Assembly: GCA_947632455.1 (NCBI GenBank)
Contig: CANRPK010000010.1
Span: 1 to 41,124, forward strand
DNA from: an uncultured Bacilli bacterium
Lineage (GTDB): Bacteria; Bacillota_I; Bacilli_A; RF39; UBA660
Reading direction: 5' to 3'
Length of the DNA stretch: 41,124 bases
Position numbers and translations under genes: made by a program. A model generated the notes under the pieces. It saw only the letters and a list, made by a program, of their open reading frames with translations. It did not search any database and was not told the DNA's origin. Shown here piece by piece: positions 25,385 through 34,266 of this stretch (positions within the stretch are counted from its first letter, which is position 1; every line of letters starts with the position of its first letter).

Positions 25385-25912
25385 TTGGCTAATACTAAAT
25401 ATAAAGGAAAGAACCAAACTAAGAATTGGTATATTGGTTTTTTTATAGTAATTGGTGTAATACTTTTAATACTTTATGTATATAAATGGTATTCCGTAAA
25501 AGAAGAACAAAAATATATAAATAGTTATCTTATTTCTTCAAATACTGTAAGTTTAGAAATGACAGAAATAAATGAAATAAATAATGTATTAAGCGAAACT
25601 GGAAGCTATTATTTTATATATATTGGTTATACGGGAGATAAAAATGTTTATTCTTTAGAAAAAAAATTAAAACCAATAATTGATGATTATGATTTACATA
25701 ATAACTTTTATTATATAAATGTGACAAATATTAAAAATAATAATAAAGATTATATTGATGATATTGCTCATGAATTAAATATAGAAGATAATATAATTAA
25801 AAAAGTACCATCATTATTATATTTTAAAGATGGTAAATTAGTTGATAAAGCGGTTTATTCAGCTAAAGATTTTAAAAACCTATTAGAAGAACAAGGCTTT
25901 GAAAAAATGTAA
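25385..25912 (+). CDS. Membrane-anchored thioredoxin-fold protein without CxxC
   Basis: 175 residues, TTG start after GGATGAGG. One N-terminal membrane helix (WYIGFFIVIGVILLILYVY, residues 16-35), then an extracellular domain. SYYFIYIGYTGDKNVYSLEK aligns with the thioredoxin active-site strand but the CxxC is replaced by YTGD, and KVPSLLYFKDGKLVDK with the cis-proline is clear near residues 139-154. It therefore keeps the thioredoxin fold without redox cysteines, as in some secreted chaperone- or bacteriocin-accessory-like proteins. Follows ftsK by 60 bases on the same strand and may share its transcript. Confidence 0.72.
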   Translation: MANTKYKGKNQTKNWYIGFFIVIGVILLILYVYKWYSVKEEQKYINSYLISSNTVSLEMTEINEINNVLSETGSYYFIYIGYTGDKNVYSLEKKLKPIIDDYDLHNNFYYINVTNIKNNNKDYIDDIAHELNIEDNIIKKVPSLLYFKDGKLVDKAVYSAKDFKNLLEEQGFEKM

Positions 25913-25940
25913 AAAATTACTCACTTAAGAGTAATTTTTT
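25911..25940. terminator. Bidirectional terminator
   Basis: AAAAAATTACTC (25911-25922) and GAGTAATTTTTT (25929-25940) form a perfect 12-bp stem with loop ACTTAA between the convergent thioredoxin-fold and nth genes. Confidence 0.9.
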
Positions 25941-26563
25941 TATCGTTTTTTATAATATAAGCAATATTTTTGAAATGGGCAATTAGAACATTCTGGTTTT
26001 AGGGCTTTACATTTATATCTACCAAATAATACTAATTGATGATGAAGTCTACTCCAATGATCTTTAGGTAATTTCTTCATTAATTTTTGTTCAATAGTTA
26101 AAACATTATCTTTTTCTTTAGCTAAGCCTAAACGAACAGATACACGAGCTACATGAGTATCTACGGCAATCGCTGGAACATTATAAATATTGGATAACAC
26201 TACATTACAAGTCTTACGCCCTACTCCAGGTAAACTTTCTAAATATTTGCGATTATTTGGAACTTTTCCTTGATAGTCATTAACTAAACTTGTAGCAATA
26301 CTTTTTAAGTAATAAGCTTTTTTAGTATAAGAACCACAAGGTCTTATAATATTTTCTATTTCAGTTAGAGAAGCATCTTTTAAAGTATTAATATCATATT
26401 TAGAAAATAATATTTTAGTTACTTCATTTACCCTTTTATCTGTACATTGAGCACTTAGAACGGTAGCAATTAATAATTCATAGTCTTTAGTATAATTAAG
26501 TTCACATTTAGCAGTAGGAAATAATTTATCTAATTCAGTAATTAAAATATCACTCTTCATCAT
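25940..26563 (-). CDS. nth: Endonuclease III
   Basis: 207 residues. DNA glycosylase/AP lyase for oxidised pyrimidines. Helix-hairpin-helix LESLPGVGRKTCNVVLSN near residues 105-122 with the catalytic lysine, VDTHVARVSVRLGL with the catalytic aspartate, and the iron-sulfur cluster ligands CKALKPECSNCPFQKYC near the C-terminus. The start overlaps the end of dnaD by 14 bases. The dnaD-nth pair is a known arrangement in Firmicutes. Confidence 0.96.
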   Translation of the reverse strand: MMKSDILITELDKLFPTAKCELNYTKDYELLIATVLSAQCTDKRVNEVTKILFSKYDINTLKDASLTEIENIIRPCGSYTKKAYYLKSIATSLVNDYQGKVPNNRKYLESLPGVGRKTCNVVLSNIYNVPAIAVDTHVARVSVRLGLAKEKDNVLTIEQKLMKKLPKDHWSRLHHQLVLFGRYKCKALKPECSNCPFQKYCLYYKKR

Positions 26564-27182
26564 CTAACCAATTATAATTAAATAATTCCTTTCTAGGAGT
26601 TTTTTCTTCATTTCTATTTTCTAAGTGTTTATTTACATCATCAAGATTTTTGAAGCCTTTCTTTTGCCATTCATATAATATTTTATCAATATAGCGAAAA
26701 TTCTTTACTCCATTATATACAGCTTCTTTTAAGGCTCCTTTTATTAAATCTTCAGTATAACCCTTTTCTAACCAGGCATTGATGATTTCATATTCAGTAC
26801 TGGTAATAGGTCGTCCAAATTCATTTTCAAATAAAGAATAAATATCATTTTTAGTTTCAACTTTTTGTTCAGTTATTTTACTATCCATGATTAAATTATA
26901 AAAGTTATCTAATTTAACGACTTCAATCATACGACCTTCTATATCTTTTATGGTTTCAATATTTAAAAGCTTTTTAGATAAAAGACTATTAAATGTTTGA
27001 TAAGCGGCTGAGGAGTCTAGACCTAGGTTTTTACTTAAAAGTTCTATATCAAAATAGTTTTGATTATTATCAAAATAGGTTAAAACTAAAAATTCTTCTA
27101 AAGTTAATTTTAGTTCTAAAGCTTTTTTAATAAATAAACCATTTGTTACGTATTTTGTGGTTTTAAAAATTGTACTATTCAT
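26550..27182 (-). CDS. dnaD: DNA replication initiation protein DnaD
   Basis: 210 residues. Loads the replicative helicase in low-GC Gram-positives. N-terminal winged helix (residues 1-95, LTLEEFLVLTYFDN... LSKNLGLDSSAAYQTFNSL) and C-terminal DDBH2 domain with FENEFGRPITSTEYEIINAW and YIDKILYEWQKKGFKN, the conserved YxxxILxxW pattern. Both domains are complete. It overlaps cca by 8 bases upstream and nth by 14 downstream. Confidence 0.93.
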   Translation of the reverse strand: MNSTIFKTTKYVTNGLFIKKALELKLTLEEFLVLTYFDNNQNYFDIELLSKNLGLDSSAAYQTFNSLLSKKLLNIETIKDIEGRMIEVVKLDNFYNLIMDSKITEQKVETKNDIYSLFENEFGRPITSTEYEIINAWLEKGYTEDLIKGALKEAVYNGVKNFRYIDKILYEWQKKGFKNLDDVNKHLENRNEEKTPRKELFNYNWLDDEE

Positions 27183-28269
27183 GGATCCACCTTGCTTTAT
27201 TTTGTTCGATATATTTAATTAAATCACTTTTCTTATTTTTTATTTTACCACTTATTATAAAAAATTCAAGTTCACTTAAAATTTGACTTATTTTTTTAGA
27301 ATAATCAATATTAAGAATACTTACTATTTCTTTTGGGGTAATATTAATATCTTTAAGTTCTTTTATAGGTAAATTTTTATATAATTTATTTATATAACTT
27401 TGAGGAATATCTAAAATAGCCCCGGCAATCTTAGATAAATATAAACCATATTTATAGATTGTATAATTAGTTATTTCTTTTTCATTAAGAATATTTTTTA
27501 TCGCATTAATATTAGTTTTTTCAACTTTGGTAAATGGTAATTTATATCCAATAGTAATTTGAGCATACATTCCTTCAATATTTTTAATTGGAACTAAATT
27601 ATCATAAGATATATCTAATAGTTTTAATATACCCGTAGTTTCTAATAAATTTAAGCCATATTTAACATTGGGTGATATTAAGATTGAAGTTAATTCTTCT
27701 TTTATTCTAGTAGATGATAAATCTAAAATTAAATGGCTATATTTAGTTAAAGAAGCTAAAAGATTTTCTTCAATAGTAAAATTAAGAATAGTCGCAAACC
27801 GAATAGCTCGCATTATTCTTAAAGGATCTTCCACTAGTTTAACTGATGGATCACCAATTAAGCGAATACATAAATTATTTAAATCCTCAATTCCATTTAA
27901 TAAGTCAATTATTTCGCCTCTTTTATTCATACAAATAGTATTTATAGTAAAGTCACGACGTTTTAAATCTGTGATTAAATTATTTACATAATTATATTCG
28001 ATTGGTTTGCGGTTTTGATATTTTATTTCTTCACGGTAAGTAGTTATTTCAATATTATATTCTTTGATTTTAAAAGATATTCCTCCTAAATTTTTGGTTG
28101 AAGCATTAGGAAAAATATTAATTAATTCTTTAGGGGTGGCATTAGTGCATATATCAATATCATAAGAAGATTTACCAATTAATGAATCTCTAACATAGCC
28201 CCCAATAATATAAGCCTCATAGCCCTTTTTTTCGATGGCAATTAAAATATTTTTAAGTATTTTATTCAA
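27175..28269 (-). CDS. cca: CCA tRNA nucleotidyltransferase
   Basis: 364 residues, TTG start after GGTGA. Adds or repairs CCA at tRNA 3' ends. Class II nucleotidyltransferase motifs: AYIIGGYVRDSLIGK near 20-33, DIDICTNATP with the metal-binding aspartates, RRDFTINTICM near 110, and VEDPLRIMRAIRFA for the neck domain. No HD domain is visible at the C-terminus. Located upstream of dnaD and overlapping it. The preceding miaA ends in a hairpin, so cca probably has its own promoter. Confidence 0.93.
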   Translation of the reverse strand: MNKILKNILIAIEKKGYEAYIIGGYVRDSLIGKSSYDIDICTNATPKELINIFPNASTKNLGGISFKIKEYNIEITTYREEIKYQNRKPIEYNYVNNLITDLKRRDFTINTICMNKRGEIIDLLNGIEDLNNLCIRLIGDPSVKLVEDPLRIMRAIRFATILNFTIEENLLASLTKYSHLILDLSSTRIKEELTSILISPNVKYGLNLLETTGILKLLDISYDNLVPIKNIEGMYAQITIGYKLPFTKVEKTNINAIKNILNEKEITNYTIYKYGLYLSKIAGAILDIPQSYINKLYKNLPIKELKDINITPKEIVSILNIDYSKKISQILSELEFFIISGKIKNKKSDLIKYIEQNKARWIHE

Positions 28270-28321
28270 AAGTTATCACCAATTAAATTTTATCAAATTG
28301 CAAAATTATTGTCTATAAAAA

Positions 28322-28357
28322 AAGTTCAATACTTTAATTTTAAATAGTCTTGAACTT
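28322..28357 (-). terminator. Probable terminator of mscL-miaA
   Basis: Minus strand AAGTTCAA and TTGAACTT (forward 28350-28357 and 28322-28329) form an 8-bp stem with a 20-base loop, followed by TTTTTTT. The stem contains the TGA stop of miaA. Confidence 0.6.
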
Positions 28358-29183
28358 CATTTATTGTTTTATTAAAATTATTAAAATCAACATTAAACCA
28401 TTTAACTTCCATTTGATTATTAAACCAAGAATATTGTCTTTTAGCATAATTACGACTACGTTTCTTTATTAATTCTTGGGCTTCTTCTAAAGTTATTTGG
28501 CTATTAAAATATTGAAATAATTCTTTATATCCAATCGCTGTATTTAAAGCTTTACTTTTAATATTTTTAGAATATAAGTTTTTAGCTTCTTCTAATAAAC
28601 CTTCTTGAAACATGATATCTACCCTTTTATTTATACGATTATATAATTCATCTCTGGGAGCAGTTAGTCCGATATATATAGCATTATATAAGGGTTTACA
28701 AGGGGCTATATTAATATCTTTTTTATTTAGAAAACGAATTAAGCGAACTCGATTATTAGGATGGATATTCATGGTAGGCGATTTTTTTAGAGCAAGTTTA
28801 TATAATTCTTCATTTGTTAAATTACTATAATCCTCAGAATTATCAGTTTCTTCTTCAAAAACATAACTATAAAGAGCGGCTTTTAAATATAGACCTGTTC
28901 CTCCGACAAAGATTATATTACGATTTTTGAATTGTTCTAAAAGCTTACGAGCATCCTTTTGATAATGATATACAGTATAATTGGTTTCTAAATCTGAGAT
29001 GGATAATAAATAATGAGGAATATTTTCTTTTTCTTCTTCCGTTATTTTAGCAGTGCCAATATTTAATTCTTTATAAATTTGCATAGCATCAGCATTTATA
29101 ATAATGGCATTATATTTTTTGGCTAGTTCAATGCTTAATTTAGTTTTGCCTACACCGGTTGGGCCAACAATACATAAAATCAT
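28326..29183 (-). CDS. miaA: tRNA dimethylallyltransferase
   Basis: 285 residues. Transfers a dimethylallyl group to A37 of tRNAs that read UNN codons. P-loop CIVGPTGVGKTKLSIELA (residues 4-21), NADAMQIYKELNIGTAK, HYLLSISDLETNYTVYHYQKDA, FVGGTGLYLKAALY, and the RNA-binding KRSRNYAKRQYSWFNN near 245-260. The stop is TGA inside a terminator stem. It overlaps the mscL stop by four bases. MiaB, which modifies the product further, is encoded at 31056-32471. Confidence 0.95.
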   Translation of the reverse strand: MILCIVGPTGVGKTKLSIELAKKYNAIIINADAMQIYKELNIGTAKITEEEKENIPHYLLSISDLETNYTVYHYQKDARKLLEQFKNRNIIFVGGTGLYLKAALYSYVFEEETDNSEDYSNLTNEELYKLALKKSPTMNIHPNNRVRLIRFLNKKDINIAPCKPLYNAIYIGLTAPRDELYNRINKRVDIMFQEGLLEEAKNLYSKNIKSKALNTAIGYKELFQYFNSQITLEEAQELIKKRSRNYAKRQYSWFNNQMEVKWFNVDFNNFNKTINEVQDYLKLKY

Positions 29184-29602
29184 TTTTCAGCCTTAGTTTT
29201 TGTTTCTTTTTTTAATAAGTCACGAATTTCCTCTAAAAGTTCAACTTCTGGAGTTTTAGCAGGAGCTGGTGGTTCAGGTTTCTTTTCTTCTTCTTTTTTC
29301 TTTAAATGCATAATTTTATTAACAACTTTAACCATAATAAATATGCAGAAAGCTATAATTAAAAAGTCGATAATGCTTTGAATGAAAGCACCATATTGAA
29401 TTTGCGTGTCTTTAAAAGTTATAGCTAGATTAGAAAAATCTTTACCTCCAATGATTAAACCAATTATAGGAGTTAAAATATTATTAACTAAACTGGTTAC
29501 AATAGATGAGAAAGCTCCTCCGACTATAACACCTACGGCTAGATCCATAACATTTCCTCTAGCAATAAATGTTTTAAATTCTTGTAAATTTTTCTTAAAC
29601 AT
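29180..29602 (-). CDS. mscL: Large-conductance mechanosensitive channel
   Basis: 140 residues from the ATG at 29602, preceded by AGAGGTG; longer upstream frames lack such a site. Opens under membrane tension to release solutes. MFKKNLQEFKTFIARGNVMD, then first helix LAVGVIVGGAFSSIVTSLVN with the glycine-rich pore lining, NILTPIIGLI, second helix IQSIIDFLIIAFCIFIMVKV, and a C-terminal charged bundle with a PEPPAPAKTPE linker and EVELLEEIRDLLK. All family parts are present. Confidence 0.95.
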   Translation of the reverse strand: MFKKNLQEFKTFIARGNVMDLAVGVIVGGAFSSIVTSLVNNILTPIIGLIIGGKDFSNLAITFKDTQIQYGAFIQSIIDFLIIAFCIFIMVKVVNKIMHLKKKEEEKKPEPPAPAKTPEVELLEEIRDLLKKETKTKAEK

Positions 29603-29650
29603 AATTACACCTCTTAGACGTATTGTAACATATTTTGACAATTAAAAAAA

Positions 29651-29667
29651 GACTATTTTAACTAGCC
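29651..29667 (-). terminator. Terminator of the 199-residue secreted protein gene
   Basis: Minus strand GGCTA and TAGTC pair (one G-T pair) around GTTAAAA, followed by TTTTTTT. The stop codon of the gene at 29658 lies in the loop. Confidence 0.55.
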
Positions 29668-30257
29668 TCACTATAAATAGATACTTGAGCATTAAAGGTA
29701 GAACCCATAATGTCTTGACAAGCATTACCATCACAAAGATCTTTATCAAACCAAATATATAATTTATGTGTAGCACTTTTATTACTATTAGTTAAAGTAC
29801 CTTCTGTAAGAAGATAAGAACCTGAGACAGTATTTTCTTTAGGTACTAAAGATGTTGGCATACTAACTGGTGTTTTATTAACTGGAGCACCAGCACTTCC
29901 ATCTATAGAAAAATATATATAGCCTAATTTAGCTAATAGCTTAGAAGAAGTTGTATTTAAAACATTTAAGACAACTTTATATTTGGTATCTAAAGCAGTT
30001 TCACATGAATTTGTTATGGTTATTTCATAAGGAGTATATTTTTTTTCATTTGTGGCATTTGCTTCAGTTGTTGGATAACCAGTATAATTTATATATGAAG
30101 CATCAGTACTAGTTAGATTAAAGCAGGCGGAATTTAGAACGTTTGGTGTTTCTTGTTTTCCACTAAAAGAAAGGTAAGCATATGTTACCCCAGCAGTGGC
30201 AATTATTACCATAATTATAGATAAAGAAAGTAATGTAATTGTTTTTTTATAATTCAA
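29658..30257 (-). CDS. Secreted TasA/camelysin-like protein, paralogue 1
   Basis: 199 residues, TTG start after GGTGA. N-terminal hydrophobic helix (ITLLSLSIIMVIIATAGVTYAYL) followed by SFSGKQETPN, then a beta-rich extracellular domain with conserved cysteines (NSACFNL, NSCETAL, CDGNACQDIMG). The helix-plus-AYLSFSG pattern recalls TasA/camelysin matrix proteins that need SipW, but no SipW-like peptidase is here and the resemblance is by pattern only. It shares the C-terminal CxxxxCQxIMGxTF element and the SYLL-T-GTL motif with the neighbour at 30350-30997. Confidence 0.6.
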   Translation of the reverse strand: MNYKKTITLLSLSIIMVIIATAGVTYAYLSFSGKQETPNVLNSACFNLTSTDASYINYTGYPTTEANATNEKKYTPYEITITNSCETALDTKYKVVLNVLNTTSSKLLAKLGYIYFSIDGSAGAPVNKTPVSMPTSLVPKENTVSGSYLLTEGTLTNSNKSATHKLYIWFDKDLCDGNACQDIMGSTFNAQVSIYSEAS

Positions 30258-30349
30258 AGGTATTCACCAACTTCTATATTATGATTATATATTATTTTTT
30301 ATTATTTGAAAATACTTCACAATAAATTTGATGTAAATTTAAGAATTTT

Positions 30350-30997
30350 TTAGCTATTTCTTTCAGAGGCTACCCCTTGAGATGTTATAACTAAAATTTT
30401 ACCCTCAAATGTTTTACCCATTATAGTACTTTGGCAATCATTGCCTTCACAAGCATTGGCTGGTATCCAAAGGCGAAGATTAAATGTTTTTTGGGCTCCG
30501 TGTTCAAGTGTGCCGCTTGTTAGTAAATAACTATTTTTGACATTATTTTTATATTCGCTTGGTAAGTAACTAGGTGTTGGATATTTACTTTCAGTTTTTA
30601 ATTCTTTATTTGGATTTTCATCTAATTTATAATATAAATACTCAGTTAAATCTCCTTTTGATGTATCAGATACTTCTTGTTTTAAAGTGTTTAAAACTAT
30701 TTGATAATTTATAGCCTCGTTAGAATTATCAGCGGTGCAAGTATTTTCAATAGTAAAGGAATATGGGGTTAGGCTGTCTACTTTGCTATCATCAATAGGA
30801 TAAGCAAATTTTCCATCAGTATTTAAAGCAATAACATTTTCATCAGTAAATTTAATTTGGAAACACGTTGATTTAAATTCGTTAGCGGCTTCTTGTTTTC
30901 CTTGGACTGAATAAAATGAATAACTTGTTCCAATAGTTAATGTTATTAATATCATTACAGTTAAAACTGCTAATGTAACTTTATACCCTTGTTTCAT
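30350..30997 (-). CDS. Secreted TasA/camelysin-like protein, paralogue 2
   Basis: 215 residues from the ATG at 30997 after AGGTGA; an upstream in-frame extension overlaps the 3' end of miaB and is unlikely. Hydrophobic N-terminus (VTLAVLTVMILITLTIGTSYSFYS), then VQGKQEAAN, and a beta-rich domain with ENTCTADNS, NSYLLTSGTLEHGAQKTFNLR, LWIPANACEGNDCQ and IMGKTFEGKI. It is clearly a paralogue of the protein at 29658-30257. Function unknown; a surface matrix or adhesin role is a guess. The two genes stand in tandem with a 92-base gap. Confidence 0.62.
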   Translation of the reverse strand: MKQGYKVTLAVLTVMILITLTIGTSYSFYSVQGKQEAANEFKSTCFQIKFTDENVIALNTDGKFAYPIDDSKVDSLTPYSFTIENTCTADNSNEAINYQIVLNTLKQEVSDTSKGDLTEYLYYKLDENPNKELKTESKYPTPSYLPSEYKNNVKNSYLLTSGTLEHGAQKTFNLRLWIPANACEGNDCQSTIMGKTFEGKILVITSQGVASERNS

Positions 30998-31055
30998 ACT
31001 ATCACCTATAATAAATATTATAAGATACTTTTTTAATTTTGAAAAGTGTTTTTTA

Positions 31056-32471
31056 TTAAATATTTGCAAATATTACTTTTTCACCATCAAGACTAAAACT
31101 TTTAGCACTGGTTATTTTTACATCAATGATCTTACCTATATCAGTAAGAGGTGCTTCAACATTAACTAATTTCATAGTTTCAGTGTAGCCACAAACTTTG
31201 TTTTCCCCTTTTTCGCTTGGGGCGGTAACTAAAATTTTAACAACTTTATTTAAGTATTCTTGATTATGTTTTAAACTATGTTCATTAATTATTTTATTTA
31301 ATTTTTGTAAACGTTTTTCTTTTTCTTCTAAAGTTATATTATCTTTTATTAAAGATGCTGGTGTACCCTCTCTTGGAGAATAGATAAAAGTATAAGCTCC
31401 ATCAAAGACACATTTATTTACAACATCTAAGGTTTCATTAAAATCTTCTTCTGTTTCATTTGGAAAACCAACAATAATATCGGTAGTAATACTACAGTTA
31501 GGAACAGCTTGTTTAATTTTTTGATATAAAGCTAAATATTCTTCTTTAGTATATCTGCGCCCCATAAGACGTAATATTTTCGTACTGCCACTTTGAAGTG
31601 GTAAATGGATATAAGGCATAATATTAGGATATTTAGCAATAGTATCAATCATTTTATCAGTAAAATCCCAAGGATGAGATGTAACAAAACGAATACGGGG
31701 TATACCAATTTTGGCTGTTTCTTCTAATAAAGTGGCAAAATCATAATCTTCATTTAAATCTTTACCATAAGCATTAACATTTTGCCCTAATAAAGTTACT
31801 TCTTTATAACCCTCTTCTTTTAAAGTAGTTATTTCTTTTAAAATATCGGCCATATGGCGACTTCTTTGTTTTCCTCTAGTATATGGAACAATACAATAAG
31901 TACAAAATTTATCACAGCCATACATGATATTTACCCAAGCACTATATTTAGAATCTCTTTTATATTCAATATTTTCATAGACATCCCCTTCTATAGAATA
32001 AACTTCTATATCTTGAGAGTTGCTAGCATTTATAATCATACTTCCTAATTCATTAATATTATGAGTACCAAATACAATATTAACAAAAGGATATTTTTCT
32101 TTTAAGAGATTAGCAACATTTTCTTGTTGAGGCATACAACCTCCTACACATACTAGTAAATCAGGTTTATTTCTTTTTAAATGTTTAACACGACCTAAAA
32201 AACCGAAAACTTTATCATGAGCATTTTCTCTAATAGCACATGTATTTAATACTATAATATCCGCGTCATTTAAAACAGCAGTTTCAGTAAAACCTAAATT
32301 AGATAATATACCTTTTATTTCTTCAGAATCATGAACATTCATTTGACAACCATAAGTTTTTAAATAAAACTTTTTACCATTAAACTTATTACTTTTTAAA
32401 TTTTTTGCTTGAAGATATTTAGGACTATTTTTAGTTCTTTGTTTTGCTTCTTGTAAATTTGGTAAATTCAT
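31056..32471 (-). CDS. miaB: tRNA-2-methylthio-N6-dimethylallyladenosine synthase
   Basis: 471 residues. Radical-SAM enzyme that adds a methylthio group to i6A37 made by MiaA. N-terminal UPF0004 domain with KTYGCQMNVHDSE, NTCAIRENA and VGGCMPQQE (three cysteine ligands), the radical-SAM CDKFCTYCIVPYTRGKQRSR near residue 190-209, LLGQNVNAYG, LPLQSGS, and a C-terminal TRAM domain (VCGYTETMKLVNVEAPLTDIGK). A polar N-terminal extension of about 35 residues precedes the first domain, as in other Gram-positive MiaB proteins. MiaA is encoded 2 kb downstream on the same strand. Confidence 0.95.
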   Translation of the reverse strand: MNLPNLQEAKQRTKNSPKYLQAKNLKSNKFNGKKFYLKTYGCQMNVHDSEEIKGILSNLGFTETAVLNDADIIVLNTCAIRENAHDKVFGFLGRVKHLKRNKPDLLVCVGGCMPQQENVANLLKEKYPFVNIVFGTHNINELGSMIINASNSQDIEVYSIEGDVYENIEYKRDSKYSAWVNIMYGCDKFCTYCIVPYTRGKQRSRHMADILKEITTLKEEGYKEVTLLGQNVNAYGKDLNEDYDFATLLEETAKIGIPRIRFVTSHPWDFTDKMIDTIAKYPNIMPYIHLPLQSGSTKILRLMGRRYTKEEYLALYQKIKQAVPNCSITTDIIVGFPNETEEDFNETLDVVNKCVFDGAYTFIYSPREGTPASLIKDNITLEEKEKRLQKLNKIINEHSLKHNQEYLNKVVKILVTAPSEKGENKVCGYTETMKLVNVEAPLTDIGKIIDVKITSAKSFSLDGEKVIFANI

Positions 32472-32508
32472 TTAAATCACTTCCATAATTGTATATTATA
32501 ACAGATTT

Positions 32509-33153
32509 TTAAACATTATGGTATGATAACTTAATAATATAATATAATTTTAAAAGTTCAGGATTAAATTCTTTAGTTAATGCAGAATGTATTTTTTGAT
32601 AAATTATTTCTATATCATCAATCTTTTCTTGTTTATATTCATAATATAAATATTTTAATTTAGCTGTTTCTTTATTTTCATATAAATTTTGTAATTCTAA
32701 ACTGATTAAATTTATTACTTCTTTTATTTGTCTTAAACCATAATTAAGAGGAATTGGTTCTAATACTTGATAATTAAAATTATTTTCTTTTAGATTATAA
32801 GAGGCTTCTAAAACATTTAATTCATCATCTATTAAAAGTTTACTACGACTAATTATATGGCCTAATTCATTAAATTCTAGAGCATAAACATTCTTATTAT
32901 CTGTAATAAGACAAGCATAAGAAATACGTTTAATAATACTTTTAGAACTTAAAAAAGTTTTATCTTTTATTTCATTTAAGAAATTAGGATCTACTTCAAT
33001 ATTATTAGTTAAAACATCCATAAATAATTTATGAGATACTCTAATTAAAGGAATTTTTTTAATTAATTCTAAATAATCTGTATCATTCCATTCATAAAAT
33101 TCATAACCAATATTATCATTCCAATTTAGAATTACGTCGTAGTAATAATTCAT
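32509..33153 (-). CDS. DUF3603-like protein
   Basis: 214 residues, soluble, acidic, without catalytic motif that I can see. The beginning (MNYYYDVILNWNDNIGYEFYEWNDTD, then a KKIPLIRVS element) resembles Firmicutes proteins of DUF3603, whose function is not known; this is from memory of the pattern. SD AAAGGTGG precedes the start. The gene overlaps the end of the small membrane protein gene by 38 bases and precedes miaB by 37 bases, so the three may be cotranscribed. Confidence 0.6.
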   Translation of the reverse strand: MNYYYDVILNWNDNIGYEFYEWNDTDYLELIKKIPLIRVSHKLFMDVLTNNIEVDPNFLNEIKDKTFLSSKSIIKRISYACLITDNKNVYALEFNELGHIISRSKLLIDDELNVLEASYNLKENNFNYQVLEPIPLNYGLRQIKEVINLISLELQNLYENKETAKLKYLYYEYKQEKIDDIEIIYQKIHSALTKEFNPELLKLYYIIKLSYHNV

Positions 33154-33352
33154 TTTTTAGCCACCTTTCTAAAGATATTATTATTAATATTAAACCTAAG
33201 GGAATAAACCAAAATTCTACTTTTCTAATAATAAATTTAACAAATTCCATAAAAGTATACCCATTAGTTAATAAATTTAAATAAATAATTGTAAAGAAAA
33301 TGCCAATACTTGTAAATATTATACCTAAAATATAAATAAATAATTTAAACAT
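33116..33352 (-). CDS. Small two-helix membrane protein
   Basis: 78 residues with two hydrophobic helices (residues 3-27 and 45-64) and a basic end (LKNELLLRRNSKLE). SD AAGGG lies before the ATG. Not recognised. The 3' end overlaps the start of the DUF3603-like gene by 38 bases, which suggests translational coupling. Divergent from uppP. Confidence 0.6.
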   Translation of the reverse strand: MFKLFIYILGIIFTSIGIFFTIIYLNLLTNGYTFMEFVKFIIRKVEFWFIPLGLILIIISLERWLKNELLLRRNSKLE

Positions 33353-33418
33353 TTTATTTCCCTTTTAAATTTTATTTCTTAAGTTTAAAAAATATTATAT
33401 AATTGTAGTGGTGATGAT

Positions 33419-34231
33419 ATGAATTATTTAATTTACATTATATTAGGAATTATTCAGGGTTTTACTGAACCTTTACCAATTAGTTCTAGTGGGCATATAT
33501 TCTTATTTAAAAATATTTTTAATACGAATATGTTTAATGATTTAAATTTTGAAATTGTAGCAAACTTTGGATCTTTTTTAGCAATACTTTTTATTTTTAG
33601 AAATGATATTATAGATTTAGTTAAAAGCTTTTTTACTTATATTTTTAATAAAGAGAAAAGAAATGATAATAAAGTTAAATTTAAGTATTGTTTAAATATT
33701 ATTATATCCACTATTCCGGTTGGTTTAGTAGGTATTTTATTAAAAGATGTAATTGAAGATAAACTTACTAATTTAAAATTTTTAGGAATAGCTTTCTTAT
33801 TTACAGCTTTAATGTTATTTTTAATAAGAAATAAAAATGGTAATAAAGAAGATAAGGATATTACTATAAAAGATGCTATAATTATTGGATTATGGCAAAT
33901 GATTACTATTATGCCTGGTATTAGTCGAAGTGGAACAGTTTTAGTAGCTTGTTTATTAATGGGAATGAGTAAAAAAACGGCCTTAAAATATACTTTTATT
34001 CTTTATTTTCCAATTAGTTTAGCTACTATGGCTTTAGGTGTTAGTGATTTAATCGCATCTAATAGTTTATCTACCCTTTTAATACCTTATTTATTAGGAA
34101 TGTTCACGGCTTTAATAGTTACATATTTTACTTATAAATGGCTTACAGATATAGTGCAAAAAGGAAAACTTTGGAAGTTTTCAATATATTGTTTAGTTTT
34201 AGCAATATTTATATTTATTTACTTTAGATAA
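33419..34231 (+). CDS. uppP: Undecaprenyl-diphosphatase, BacA/UppP family
   Basis: 270 residues, eight or so membrane helices. Removes phosphate from undecaprenyl diphosphate so the lipid carrier can be used again in wall synthesis. Motif 1 GFTEPLPISSSGHIFLF (residues 14-30) with the catalytic Glu and Ser, and motif 2 IMPGISRSGTVLVA near 165. In many homologues motif 1 is E-x-L-P-I-S-S-S-G-H, as here. A TATAAT-like box lies just upstream (near 33395-33401) and GGTGAT is the SD. Confidence 0.95.
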   Translation: MNYLIYIILGIIQGFTEPLPISSSGHIFLFKNIFNTNMFNDLNFEIVANFGSFLAILFIFRNDIIDLVKSFFTYIFNKEKRNDNKVKFKYCLNIIISTIPVGLVGILLKDVIEDKLTNLKFLGIAFLFTALMLFLIRNKNGNKEDKDITIKDAIIIGLWQMITIMPGISRSGTVLVACLLMGMSKKTALKYTFILYFPISLATMALGVSDLIASNSLSTLLIPYLLGMFTALIVTYFTYKWLTDIVQKGKLWKFSIYCLVLAIFIFIYFR

Positions 34232-34266
34232 AAAAAATAAAATCGTTTAATTGATTTTATTTTTTT
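34231..34266. terminator. Bidirectional terminator uppP / nuclease operon
   Basis: AAAAAAATAAAATC (34231-34244) and GATTTTATTTTTTT (34253-34266) form a perfect 14-bp stem with an eight-base loop between convergent genes. Confidence 0.88.
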
